A stretch of 64,000 nucleotides of DNA from Pelagicoccus sp. SDUM812005 (GTDB lineage: Bacteria > Verrucomicrobiota > Verrucomicrobiia > Opitutales > Opitutaceae), in assembly GCF_031127875.1 (NCBI RefSeq), contig NZ_JARXIA010000015.1:1-64000 (forward strand). Direction: 5' to 3'. The position numbers and the translations under genes are program-made. How positions within the stretch are numbered: the stretch's first letter is position 1; every line of letters starts with the position of its first letter. Of the stretch, positions 25,930 to 34,523 are shown piece by piece. A model generated the notes under the pieces. That model worked only from the letters and a program-made list of their open reading frames with translations, ran no database searches and had not been told where the DNA came from.

Positions 25930-26709
25930 TTAATCGGGAAAGGCAGGAGGAGCTCCCTCCTTTTCACGTTCATCCAAGATGTTGTAGAGCTCCGACAAGA
26001 CAAGGCTTATCGAAACGCGATCGTTCGACTCCGCCGTCGGATGCATGAAGGGAAGCGGGTCGCGGGTACCGTGCGCGGTGACGGACTCGAACTGCCCTGC
26101 CCTCACCCCGTAGCGCTCGAGCAAGCGGCGGGTCGAGTTCGCCCGGTCGCTGGAAAGCTCCCAAGCGGTGTAGTCCCAGCCATCGCCTTCGAAGCCTTCC
26201 GAGACGTAGCCGTCCACCCGCACCATGAAGGTGTGGCGTTGCACCAGCCAAGCCAAGGTTTCGATCACGAAGGATCCCCAAGGGGTGTAGTCGGCAGAAT
26301 TTTCTACGAAAAAGGGATGGGCGTCGCGGTCGTAGAGCGTGACGCGGAGGCCGTCGCTGGTCACGTCCAGATCGATCGGCTTCTGGTCGGGATTGGCGCT
26401 TTCGATATTGAGCAGGCGCATGAACTCCTGGGCCATGTCGTAGAGCACCTTGAAGTCCGAGATCTCGGACTTGCCCTTGGCCTGACCTTCCCGGTTCGAA
26501 GGCTGCCCCTCGCTCTTGGTCTCGATCACTCCCATGGAGTTGTCCATCGGCGTGTTGTACGGGTCCTGGAAGTACTTGGCCAAGTCGCGCTTCAGGTTCT
26601 CGTCCTGGGAGGTGAGCCAGAGTACCATGAAAAGCGCCATCATCGCGGTCACGAAGTCCGCGTAGGCTACCTTCCAAGCGCCGCCATGGTGTGTCCCCAT
26701 TTGCTTCAT
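25930..26709 (-). CDS. motB: Flagellar stator protein MotB
   Basis: 259 residues. The single membrane segment contains the proton-channel Asp (WKVAYADFVTAMMALFMVLW, Asp18) in the H+-type YADF context. A plug/linker region follows, then an OmpA-like domain (about residues 120-240) with TAWELSSDRANSTRRLLERYG. The usual peptidoglycan-binding GHTDN motif is replaced by DGYVSEG, which is unusual. Forms the stator with MotA, 9 bases upstream. orf84 follows two bases later. Confidence 0.94.
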   Translation of the reverse strand: MKQMGTHHGGAWKVAYADFVTAMMALFMVLWLTSQDENLKRDLAKYFQDPYNTPMDNSMGVIETKSEGQPSNREGQAKGKSEISDFKVLYDMAQEFMRLLNIESANPDQKPIDLDVTSDGLRVTLYDRDAHPFFVENSADYTPWGSFVIETLAWLVQRHTFMVRVDGYVSEGFEGDGWDYTAWELSSDRANSTRRLLERYGVRAGQFESVTAHGTRDPLPFMHPTAESNDRVSISLVLSELYNILDEREKEGAPPAFPD

Positions 26710-26718
26710 CGCCGCGTC

Positions 26719-27579
26719 TTAGCCTCCCGTGGAGGACTTGAGGATGTTTTCCAAATCGTCCGCGCTCGGAACCATGCCGGCTTCCAGGCTACGGCGAGCG
26801 AGCTCGACGGCCATGATGGGAGCCAGTCCGCGAGCGAAGGCGCCGATGGAGCGGGACATACAAATATAGTAGGTTTCTTCCGCCTCGTTGCCGAACTCGA
26901 TCAGGTTACAGAGGGGATTGATAAAGCCGTAGGCCACGAAGATACCGAGGAAGGTACCGGTCAAAGCCGCAGAGATGCGTCCGCCGATCACCATAACGCC
27001 TTGGTCCAGCACGCTCATGGTCAGGATAATACCCAATACCGCCGCAACGATCCCGATACCTGGGAGCGAGTCGCCGAGCAGGTGGAGTACGTTGATCGGA
27101 CCGTGGGCCGCGTGCTTCTTGGCGTCGATCTCAGCCTTGAGCAAGGGCTCCAGCTGGTCGGGCTTGATCTTGCCGTCGATGATCGGACGCAGCGCCGAGC
27201 AGAGGAAGGACACCTTGTCCTTGTCGGCGAGAAAATTGGGATAGTTGGAGAAGATGGAGCTCGATTCGGGCGAGCTGACGTGCTCGTCGAGGGCTAGCAA
27301 ACCGTTTCTGCGGCCCAGCATGAAGAGCTCGTACATCACCTTCATCAGGTCCAGGTAGTCGTCCTTGTTCGGTCCGGAACCTTTAAGGGCGCCGATAGTG
27401 GCGTGGATGGTGTGGATCAACACATCCTTCGGGGCACAGATAATCGCTACCCCTGCCGTGATGCCGAAGATGGCGACAAATTCAGGCGGGTGCATCAGCA
27501 GGCCCATATTGCCTCCTGACATGATGAACGCGCCAAAAGTCGCGGCCAAAACAATTACTGCTCCGATTATTACAAACAT
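26719..27579 (-). CDS. motA: Flagellar stator protein MotA
   Basis: 286 residues with four membrane segments: two near the N-terminus (FVIIGAVIVLAATFGAFIM and FVAIFGITAGVAIICAP) and two after the cytoplasmic domain (LPGIGIVAAVLGIILTMSVL and ISAALTGTFLGIFVAYGFI), in the MotA arrangement. Conserved Pro and Gly residues of the ion path are present. The cytoplasmic loop has acidic and basic residues that would contact FliG. A FliA-type promoter lies upstream (27595-27621), overlapping the AGGAGAG ribosome site, so this gene may be transcribed both from that promoter and by read-through from fliA. Confidence 0.96.
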   Translation of the reverse strand: MFVIIGAVIVLAATFGAFIMSGGNMGLLMHPPEFVAIFGITAGVAIICAPKDVLIHTIHATIGALKGSGPNKDDYLDLMKVMYELFMLGRRNGLLALDEHVSSPESSSIFSNYPNFLADKDKVSFLCSALRPIIDGKIKPDQLEPLLKAEIDAKKHAAHGPINVLHLLGDSLPGIGIVAAVLGIILTMSVLDQGVMVIGGRISAALTGTFLGIFVAYGFINPLCNLIEFGNEAEETYYICMSRSIGAFARGLAPIMAVELARRSLEAGMVPSADDLENILKSSTGG

Positions 27580-27594
27580 GATTCGTGGTCTCTC

Positions 27595-27621
27595 CTATCG
27601 GTTGCCCGGCGGAGAACTTTA
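27595..27621 (-). promoter_or_regulatory. FliA (sigma-28)-type promoter for motA
   Basis: On the minus strand TAAA (27621-27618), 15 bases, then ACCGATAG (27602-27595), against the consensus TAAA-N15-GCCGATAA: full -35 match, six of eight at -10, exact spacing. The -10 overlaps the AGGAGAG ribosome site, so transcripts from it would have a leader of about 8 bases lacking that site. Confidence 0.65.
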
Positions 27622-27639
27622 CTCACGCGGTGAATTAAA

Positions 27640-28449
27640 CTACTTATGCATCACGGTCGTGATGTAGCTTCTCAAGCTGATGATCGCCTGGGAGTGGATC
27701 TGGCAGATGCGAGATTCCGTCAGGCCAAAGACTTCCGCGATTTCCGCGAGGCGCATGTCCTGGAAATAGTACATCGCCAAAACCTTGCGCGGCGTTTCCG
27801 GCAGCTGGTTGATACGCTCCGCTACCAGACGCGTGACCTCGTCCTTCTCCATCTTGGAGGTGACGGGCACCACGTTGTCGTCGGGAATCACTTCGTAAAG
27901 GTCCGCCCCTTCCCCGTCGTCGCCGCCAGCGGCCGCGTTGTCGAGAGGCAGGAAGCTCACAGGCCGCGTTTCCGCCATCAACTGGTCGTACTCCTTGCGG
28001 CTGATGCCGAGCTCGGCCCGGATCTCCTCTTCCGTAGCCGGACGTCCGAGACGCTGCTCGACCTCCTCGATGGTGGCTCGCAGCTTCTTGAAATTGGTGC
28101 GGGCGTTGCGCGGCATCCAGTCCATGCGACGCAGCTCGTCGAGTATGGAACCGCGGATACGCATCGCCGCGTACGAGCCGAAAGACTTCTTCTGAGCCGG
28201 GTCGTACTTCTTGAGCGCCGCAATCAGACCGGTGATGCCGACGCTGTGCAAGTCTTGCTCGTCGATGTGAGGCGGCAGGTTGATTTTGATGCGGGCCACA
28301 ATGGAACGTACAAGAGGCATGTACGTCTCAAAGAGTTCCGCGTTCTGAACAGCAGGCACCGAGGAACCGCTAGCGCCGTAAGCCTTAGCGGCCTGCGCCT
28401 TCTTTCCCTTTGAACTGTCTTTCCTCTCCTTCACGTTAATATCATTCAT
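27640..28449 (-). CDS. fliA: RNA polymerase sigma factor FliA/WhiG (sigma-28)
   Basis: 269 residues with region 2 (ARIKINLPPHIDEQDLHSVG, IRGSILDELRRMDWMPR), region 3 and region 4 (PETPRKVLAMYYFQDMRLAEIAEVFGLTESRICQIHSQ in outline), all typical of the FliA/WhiG group. A basic, probably disordered N-terminal extension of about 30 residues (VKERKDSSKGKKAQAAKA) precedes region 2. Expected to direct transcription of late flagellar genes; two matching promoters are seen in the window (motA, chemoreceptor). No anti-sigma factor FlgM was found here. Confidence 0.96.
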   Translation of the reverse strand: MNDINVKERKDSSKGKKAQAAKAYGASGSSVPAVQNAELFETYMPLVRSIVARIKINLPPHIDEQDLHSVGITGLIAALKKYDPAQKKSFGSYAAMRIRGSILDELRRMDWMPRNARTNFKKLRATIEEVEQRLGRPATEEEIRAELGISRKEYDQLMAETRPVSFLPLDNAAAGGDDGEGADLYEVIPDDNVVPVTSKMEKDEVTRLVAERINQLPETPRKVLAMYYFQDMRLAEIAEVFGLTESRICQIHSQAIISLRSYITTVMHK

Positions 28450-28463
28450 AGTTGGTTGAGTAG

Positions 28464-28736
28464 TTATACGGGTTTTGAACCGCGCTCTTTAGCGTCTCGC
28501 TTTTTTCTTTCTTCAGCCTCAGCCATCGCTGCGACTGCGGCTTGACGCTTTTCCATGAGCATCTGCCGAACGTTTTTTATCCAAATTTGACTAACCCACA
28601 GGAAGAGCAGGCCGCAAAGCAGGCTTCCTACGCTGGCTTGCCCCAGGGCGCTGAGCGGGTCCTTCCCCACTCCCAAGGCCACGAGGAAGATCGAAACGAA
28701 ACCGAGCATCCCCCCTAATAGCATCGTGTACATCAT
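28464..28736 (-). CDS. Small membrane protein between flhF and fliA, unrecognised
   Basis: 90 residues. Two hydrophobic segments (MLLGGMLGFVSIFLVALG and VGSLLCGLLFLWVSQIWI) followed by a charged, Ala/Glu/Lys-rich cytoplasmic tail (KRQAAVAAMAEAEERKKRDA). Its ATG overlaps the flhF stop by 4 bases (ATGA), so it is translationally coupled to flhF. In many bacteria flhG occupies this position; this protein has no ATPase motif and is not FlhG. Function unknown; a role in placing or tuning the flagellum is inference from position. Confidence 0.8.
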   Translation of the reverse strand: MMYTMLLGGMLGFVSIFLVALGVGKDPLSALGQASVGSLLCGLLFLWVSQIWIKNVRQMLMEKRQAAVAAMAEAEERKKRDAKERGSKPV

Positions 28737-30076
28737 GAGCTATACCCTGCCTCCCCGGTTTGAGCTGCAGCCATCGGCTTGCCCCGCTTGGTAGCGGCGG
28801 CGAGCTGTCGACCGTTCGGGAACGATCGCTCCAAGAGATAGCTATAGGTTTCCATCGTGTATTCGCCAGCTGGATTCGGGCCTTCGCTGAAGAAGAGCGG
28901 CTCCATGCGGCGGTTTAGCAAAAACTTCCAAAGCTTGCCCGCCTTGCGGGTTTCCTCGAGATGGGTGAAAATGACTTTCGTGGCGCCGATCGACTCGCCC
29001 GTGGCCAGCATGTCGGCGATCAGCTCCGTCTCGTAGGCGGCATTCACCACTACGATGCGCTCATCGATCCCCAGCTCGTCGAGAGTCGCACGACAAGCGA
29101 CGACCGAGCTCGAATCCGCCAGCGAATAGCCGGGCAGGTCGACCAGGAGCGGCCTGCTCTCGTCGGTCTCCCCTACTTCCTGGGCGGAACGGGCCAAGCC
29201 CACGCCCATGATCTCGCAAAAGACCTCCAGCCCGTCGCTGGGATTGGGCAGTTCCGAATCGACCTTCAAGACCGTGGGAGCGAGCCCGTTCACGAACACG
29301 TCGGCGGAAAGCATCTTGCAAAGAGCGGAGGTCTTGCCGACTCCGCTGCAGCCGATAAAGGCGCGCCGCGCCCCTAGCTGAGGCTTGGACGTATGAGGAA
29401 AACGACTACGCAGCCAATCGCAAATCTTGGCGTAAAGGTCCATGGTCGGCAGCGAGCCGATATCGCGGAAGTCCACTTCGGAGCGGATGCGCTCGATCAG
29501 CGAACGGTCGAAGCCCACGGATTCGAGCATCGAAATGGCCCGCTGCACCGCTTCGAGGGTGCCTCGCTTAACCGGATTGGCGGCAGAGCCGAGCGGAGCT
29601 TCCTGGACGTCAGCGGCATCCTCCGCTTTCGGAGCAGGCTCCTCTTCCTCGAACTGGGAAAAGTAACCGCCCGAATCGCTTTCGGATTTGCTTTTCGAAT
29701 ACAAGTCGCCGATCGGGCTCTTGTTCAAAGGAGCTTGCTTTTGCGGCTCGGCTTGGGCCGCGGGGCTTGGAGCGGGAGCTGGCGTATCCTTTTTCTGAAT
29801 ATCCTGCTTCTCTTCCGCTGGAGCGGACGCTTGGGGAGCTGGAGGGCTAGGCTTCTTCGCGGGGGCCTTAGGCTGCGGCGCCTGCCCCAGCACTTCGACG
29901 ATCACCTCCAAGCGCGGCTTGCTGACCAAGCGCTTCAAGCCACCCGCTTCCACTTGCTTGACCGAGAGCACGCGGGCCTGTTCGCCATACTTCTCGCGTA
30001 TGACGTTTACCGCTTCGCTCGCGGTATTGACGAGGAGCTTGATCTGCGTGCCTGCTGGGGTCGAATTTTGGCTCAT
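28733..30076 (-). CDS. flhF: Flagellar biosynthesis protein FlhF, divergent GTPase
   Basis: 447 residues. Begins with the FlhF B-domain start (IKLLVNTASEAVNVIREKYGEQARVLSVKQV, outline), then a Pro/Ala/Lys-rich linker (about 80-150) and the NG region. The P-loop is present (GCSGVGKTS, near residue 240). Other SRP-GTPase motifs are altered: DTAGR is DLPGY, TKLDE is THLEE, and no DTYRxGA block is seen after the P-loop. Known role of the family: polar placement and assembly start of the flagellum. Encoded between flhA and orf90. FlhF identity is supported by the N-terminus and the flhA neighbourhood. Confidence 0.88.
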   Translation of the reverse strand: MSQNSTPAGTQIKLLVNTASEAVNVIREKYGEQARVLSVKQVEAGGLKRLVSKPRLEVIVEVLGQAPQPKAPAKKPSPPAPQASAPAEEKQDIQKKDTPAPAPSPAAQAEPQKQAPLNKSPIGDLYSKSKSESDSGGYFSQFEEEEPAPKAEDAADVQEAPLGSAANPVKRGTLEAVQRAISMLESVGFDRSLIERIRSEVDFRDIGSLPTMDLYAKICDWLRSRFPHTSKPQLGARRAFIGCSGVGKTSALCKMLSADVFVNGLAPTVLKVDSELPNPSDGLEVFCEIMGVGLARSAQEVGETDESRPLLVDLPGYSLADSSSVVACRATLDELGIDERIVVVNAAYETELIADMLATGESIGATKVIFTHLEETRKAGKLWKFLLNRRMEPLFFSEGPNPAGEYTMETYSYLLERSFPNGRQLAAATKRGKPMAAAQTGEAGYSS

Positions 30077-30106
30077 GGGAGAAAGGTACCTAAATAGTGA
30101 GGATTA

Positions 30107-32344
30107 TCAATTAGGCTGGAAACTCGCAGCCATCGGGCCGTTCGCGGAGGCGTCGGCCGCGCCGCTCGCCTGCGCCCGGGCCTGCATTTCCTGCTGAGCG
30201 AAATCCGGGAACAGTATGATAGCGTGATTCATAATCTCGGTGCTCGACGGGAGCTCCTGGTAGCTCAGGATATTGAGCTTCGGCAGCGAAGGTTCGAAGA
30301 ATCTCTTGAAGGGCAAGCGTATTTCCGCAGCGGTTACAAGAATAGGTAATAGACCATTTTCGATCTGGTCATTAGCCTTTATCGCCAGCTCTCGCAGTAG
30401 GTACTGCGCCAGCTTGGGATCTAGGGAAAGCGTGTAATCCGTATTTGTGCGTTGCACCTTAGAGGCCAATACCTGCTCGAGGCGCGGATCCATGGTGATC
30501 GCCTTAAGCACGCCCTTTTCCGACTCATATTCGGCCACGAAAAACTCGCCGGTGCGACGGCGAACGTACTCAGACAAATCGTCGGGGTTCTTAGAGATCG
30601 GAGCGAAATCCCCTATGCCTTCCAGGATCAAGGTCAGGTTGCGGATCGCCACGCCTTCCTTGAGTAGATTCTGGAAAACGCGATGTATCGTACCGATGGA
30701 TACGAGATCCGGCATGAGCTCTTGCACCAAAGCGGGGTGAGTCTCTTCCACATGGTCCACCAGCTTCTGGGTATCCTGGCGACTGAGCAGGTGGTGAGCA
30801 TTGTTCTTCAAGCATTCGGAAAGGTGGGTGATGAGCACCGAAGCGGAATCGACCACGGAGAAGCCATTGATCTCCGCGCTCTTCTTTTCGTCCTCGTCGA
30901 CCCAAACCGCGTCGATGCCGAAAACAGGCTCCTTGGTCGGGATCCCCGCGAGCTCCACCTCGCTGCCGGAAACGTTCATCGCCATCCAGCGATGCGGCAT
31001 CACTTCGCCGCGGGCCACTTCCTTGTCATGCAGCAGGAAACGGTACTCCTGGCCCTCGAGCTCCATGTTGTCGCGTACCGCGATCGGCGGGACGACGATG
31101 CCTAGCTCGCGAGCGAGGGTCTTGCGCACTCCGGTGACTCGCTCCAGCAAGTCCCCGCCCTGGGCCTTGTCGGCGAGCGATAGCAGGTTAAATCCAATTT
31201 CTAGGGCAAACACATCTACTTCGATTAACTTTTCAAACTCAGCAGGCAGGTGCTTCGAACTGTTCGGGTCCTCCGCATGGCCTCCCTGGGGTCCGCCCTT
31301 CTGGCGCGACTGAGCCTCCTCTTCTAGTTCCTTCATCTTTTCCTCCGCCTTCTTCTTGTCTTGGGCGCGGTTCAGGGCCACGGCCCCTGCTCCGACTCCC
31401 ACAGCCATGATGAAGAAGGGAACGAAAGGCATTCCCGGTATGATCCCGAACATGCCGAGCATGCCTGCCAGCACGCCCAACGCCTTCGGGTAAGCAGCCA
31501 CCTGGCCACCGATTTGCGAACCGAGATCCTCGTCTTCGCCCGAGTTACGGGTAACGAGAAGACCGGCTGCCAATGAGATGACCAGCGCCGGAATCTGGGA
31601 AACCAGACCGTCACCGATCGAAAGAAGAGTGAAGCGCTGCAGCGCCTCCTGGAAACTCATGTCCTGCTGCCACATGCCGATGGCGATGCCGCCGAGCACG
31701 TTGATCACCGTGATCAGGATACCCGCGGTGGCGTCACCGCGCACGAACTTGCTGGCACCATCCATCGAGCCGTAGAAGTCCGCCTCCTTCTGCACCTTCT
31801 CGCGACGCTTGGTAGCCTTGACCTCGTCGATGATGCCAGCGTTCAGCTCGGCATCGATCGCCATCTGCTTACCAGGCATGGCGTCCAAGGTGAAACGCGC
31901 CGCGACTTCCGCGATACGGCCCGCGCCCTTGGTGATAACGATGAAGTTGATCGCGACCAGGATCAGGAAGATAACCGTTCCCACCAAGTAGTTGTTTCTC
32001 ACTACAAAGGAACCGAAGGAATCGATCACGCTACCTGCGTATCCATCGAGCAGGATCAAACGGGTCGAAGCCACGTTCAGCCCCAGCCTGAAAAGCGTCA
32101 CGCCCAAGAGCACCGTCGGAAATCCGGAGAACTCGGAAGGCTCCTTCACGTAGACGATGATCAGCAGGATCAGCAAGGACGCGCCCACGCTGGCGGCCAG
32201 CAGCACGTCCAGCATCAACGGCGGGAGCGGCAAGACCAGCAGGAGAACCGTACCGAACAAGCAAGCGACGAGCGCCGTGTCTCCACGCTTGAGGAAAGCG
32301 AGAGCCTTGGCTGGAGAAAATGACTGTGATGCGGAATCGCTCAT
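30107..32344 (-). CDS. flhA: Flagellar export gate protein FlhA
   Basis: 745 residues, somewhat longer than the usual 690. The N-terminal half has seven to eight membrane segments with the FHIPEP-type loop (FVVRNNYLVGTVIFLILVAINFIVITKGAGRIAEVAARFTLDAMPGKQMAIDAELNAG in outline). The C-terminal cytoplasmic domain is a docking platform for export substrates and chaperones (VVPPIAVRDNMEL, ARGEVMPHRWMAMN). A charged linker near residues 335-370 and a 35-residue Ala-rich tail account for the extra length. The ATG shares one base with the flhB stop (TAATG). Confidence 0.97.
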   Translation of the reverse strand: MSDSASQSFSPAKALAFLKRGDTALVACLFGTVLLLVLPLPPLMLDVLLAASVGASLLILLIIVYVKEPSEFSGFPTVLLGVTLFRLGLNVASTRLILLDGYAGSVIDSFGSFVVRNNYLVGTVIFLILVAINFIVITKGAGRIAEVAARFTLDAMPGKQMAIDAELNAGIIDEVKATKRREKVQKEADFYGSMDGASKFVRGDATAGILITVINVLGGIAIGMWQQDMSFQEALQRFTLLSIGDGLVSQIPALVISLAAGLLVTRNSGEDEDLGSQIGGQVAAYPKALGVLAGMLGMFGIIPGMPFVPFFIMAVGVGAGAVALNRAQDKKKAEEKMKELEEEAQSRQKGGPQGGHAEDPNSSKHLPAEFEKLIEVDVFALEIGFNLLSLADKAQGGDLLERVTGVRKTLARELGIVVPPIAVRDNMELEGQEYRFLLHDKEVARGEVMPHRWMAMNVSGSEVELAGIPTKEPVFGIDAVWVDEDEKKSAEINGFSVVDSASVLITHLSECLKNNAHHLLSRQDTQKLVDHVEETHPALVQELMPDLVSIGTIHRVFQNLLKEGVAIRNLTLILEGIGDFAPISKNPDDLSEYVRRRTGEFFVAEYESEKGVLKAITMDPRLEQVLASKVQRTNTDYTLSLDPKLAQYLLRELAIKANDQIENGLLPILVTAAEIRLPFKRFFEPSLPKLNILSYQELPSSTEIMNHAIILFPDFAQQEMQARAQASGAADASANGPMAASFQPN

Positions 32345-33453
32345 TATTTAGTCTTCTTGAGGGCGGCGCGACGGGCCTTGAGCTTATGGAAGTAGTAGCG
32401 GTGCGTCTTGTAGACGAACGCGAGGATTTCAGCTACCGACTGGAACATCTCCATCGGGATGGCCGAACCAACCTGAGAAACCTTGTAGAGCATGCGGGCG
32501 ACCATCTTGTTTTCCACCACGGGTACGCCATGTTCCGCCGCCACTGCCTTGATGCGCTGGGCAAAGGCGTTCTCGCCCTTGGCCAATACCACCGGAGCGG
32601 AGTCCACCCCGCGCTCGTACTTCAAGGCCACCGCGTAGTGTGTTGGATTTGTCACTACAACGTCTGCCGTAGCCACGTCGTCGAGCATCTGGCCTTGCAT
32701 GAGACGCATCGCCATCTGCATACGAGCCTTGCGGACTTCCGGACTCATGTCCTGGTCCTTGCGCTCCTGCTTGACCTCCTCCTTCGTCATCTTCAGCCCG
32801 TCCATGGTCTTCTTGTGCTGCCAGAGATAGGAGAGGATCGCGATGATGCCCACCGCGATCGTCAGGCGGATGAAGACATAAACCATGGTATCGGTGATGA
32901 AGAGACCGACGTGCGTGATGTCGATTTCCGCATAGAAGATCGGATCCTTGATGATCTTGCGCATCGCCACCCAAAGGATAAGCCCCATGGCCGCCATCTT
33001 CAAAAGGTCGATGCCGAAGCGTACGAAGACGTCCTTGGAGACGAGCTGCTTCGCGCCGTTGATCGGGTTCAGTTTGTTGAACTTGATGCCCAAGGCCTTC
33101 GGCGTCAGGCGGAACTTCGTCTGCAAGCCGCCCGCGATCACGCCTGCCACCATCGCCGTGAGCAGGAACGGAGCGGACAAACGGCCCAGCATCATAATGA
33201 TCTCGTTTAGGAAATAGCTGATGTTGTCCACGGACAGGTCCACCGAGGACAAATTCCCAAACATGGTGGAGGAGATGCTAAAGACTTGGTTCGCGATCGA
33301 GCGCCCGGCAAACATCACCACCAGCAAGCCCGCCAACAGCGTGAAGGTTACTCCAACCTCCTGAGCTTGAGGCATGTTGCCCTCGCCCCTTGCCTGCTCC
33401 AACCGCTTCCCGGTTGGCTTTTCAGTCTTCGAATCCTTATCCGTATCAGCCAT
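32344..33453 (-). CDS. flhB: Flagellar export switch protein FlhB
   Basis: 369 residues. N-terminal KTEKPTGKRLEQARGEGNMP and four membrane segments, then a cytoplasmic domain with the autocleavage motif NPTHYAVALKY near residue 266. The Asn-Pro peptide bond breaks spontaneously and switches specificity from rod/hook to filament proteins, together with FliK. The gene overlaps flhA by one base and follows fliR by 4 bases, so coupling is tight. Confidence 0.97.
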   Translation of the reverse strand: MADTDKDSKTEKPTGKRLEQARGEGNMPQAQEVGVTFTLLAGLLVVMFAGRSIANQVFSISSTMFGNLSSVDLSVDNISYFLNEIIMMLGRLSAPFLLTAMVAGVIAGGLQTKFRLTPKALGIKFNKLNPINGAKQLVSKDVFVRFGIDLLKMAAMGLILWVAMRKIIKDPIFYAEIDITHVGLFITDTMVYVFIRLTIAVGIIAILSYLWQHKKTMDGLKMTKEEVKQERKDQDMSPEVRKARMQMAMRLMQGQMLDDVATADVVVTNPTHYAVALKYERGVDSAPVVLAKGENAFAQRIKAVAAEHGVPVVENKMVARMLYKVSQVGSAIPMEMFQSVAEILAFVYKTHRYYFHKLKARRAALKKTK

Positions 33454-33457
33454 CTGG

Positions 33458-34222
33458 TTACGCCTCCGGTCTGAACAAAATGAAGCGAAGCATCATTTCT
33501 GGGGTTTCGGAAATGTAGTTTACCGCATAGTGCGCGATAAGGCCTACCGTGAGGACCAGCACCGTAGTGCCGAGAAAGATACGAGCCGAGAAGCTCAGGA
33601 TAAAGACGTTCAACTTTGGAACGACCTTACCCAGGACCGCAAACACGAGGTTCACCAAAAAGTTTACCGCAATGATAGGAGCCCCCATCAAGATGCCGAT
33701 CTTGAAGATATCCGCCGTCTTGAGGATGATGTAGTCCGCCGCGTAGGAATTCAGTCCGAAGTAGCCGACCGGAGCGATCTCGAAACTACGCATAAAGGCG
33801 ATCAAGATATCGTACTCGCTGCCTGAAAGCAAAATCGCCAAGCCGAGGAAGTAGATAATCGTGCCCAGCGGATTTCCTTGGCTCGCGGATCCGGGGTCGA
33901 AGGCTTGGCCCGGCTGCAGGCCGATTTCCACCGTGATCACGTGCGAAGCGAAATCGAGCACGAAAAAGATCATGCGAATCGCAATCCCCATCAAGGCGCC
34001 CACCACGAGCTCCTTGGCGAACCAGAGGGCAAGGCTCCAAACGTCCGGCGGCATCACGATGTCGAGCTCCACCATGGGCAGCGCCATCATGGCGAACGCG
34101 GAGGCCAGAGTGATCTTGGCCACCGCTGGGATCGAGCCATGCGAAAAGACAGGAGCTGCCAAGAAGAGCCCGAGCACGCGCGTCAGGATCAACAAGAATA
34201 CAGCTATATCGTCTATCGTCAT
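33458..34222 (-). CDS. fliR: Flagellar export gate protein FliR
   Basis: 254 residues, about six membrane segments, with family blocks GHPGQAFDPGSASQGNP-like (here VEIGLQPGQAFDPGS) and the C-terminal LGKVVPKLNVFILSFSARIF. Forms the export gate core with FliP and FliQ. Placed between fliQ and flhB, the usual order. Confidence 0.96.
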   Translation of the reverse strand: MTIDDIAVFLLILTRVLGLFLAAPVFSHGSIPAVAKITLASAFAMMALPMVELDIVMPPDVWSLALWFAKELVVGALMGIAIRMIFFVLDFASHVITVEIGLQPGQAFDPGSASQGNPLGTIIYFLGLAILLSGSEYDILIAFMRSFEIAPVGYFGLNSYAADYIILKTADIFKIGILMGAPIIAVNFLVNLVFAVLGKVVPKLNVFILSFSARIFLGTTVLVLTVGLIAHYAVNYISETPEMMLRFILFRPEA

Positions 34223-34253
34223 GATTCAGTGGATACGTATTTCCGTTTACTTC

Positions 34254-34523
34254 CTAAAATGCGACCTCGGGGATCTTCTGGTAGATTTCGATGGTGAATC
34301 CCATCAAGGTTTTGAGCAGCCATGAGGATCCGATGATCAAGATCCCGCCCACCGCGAAAAGCTTTGGAGCGAAGGAGAGCGTCTGCTCTTGGATACTGGT
34401 GACGGACTGGATCAAGCTGATGACCAAACCGACCACGATCGTGGTAATGAGAATCGGGCTGACCAGCATGAGCGCGTTGGTCACAGCCTGACGGAAAAGT
34501 TCGATAGCGGTTTCGAGGTTCAT
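34254..34523 (-). CDS. fliQ: Flagellar export gate protein FliQ
   Basis: 89 residues with two membrane hairpins and the conserved SIQEQTLSFAPKL motif. Its ATG overlaps the fliP stop by 4 bases (ATGA). Part of the FliPQR pore. Normal length. Confidence 0.97.
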   Translation of the reverse strand: MNLETAIELFRQAVTNALMLVSPILITTIVVGLVISLIQSVTSIQEQTLSFAPKLFAVGGILIIGSSWLLKTLMGFTIEIYQKIPEVAF

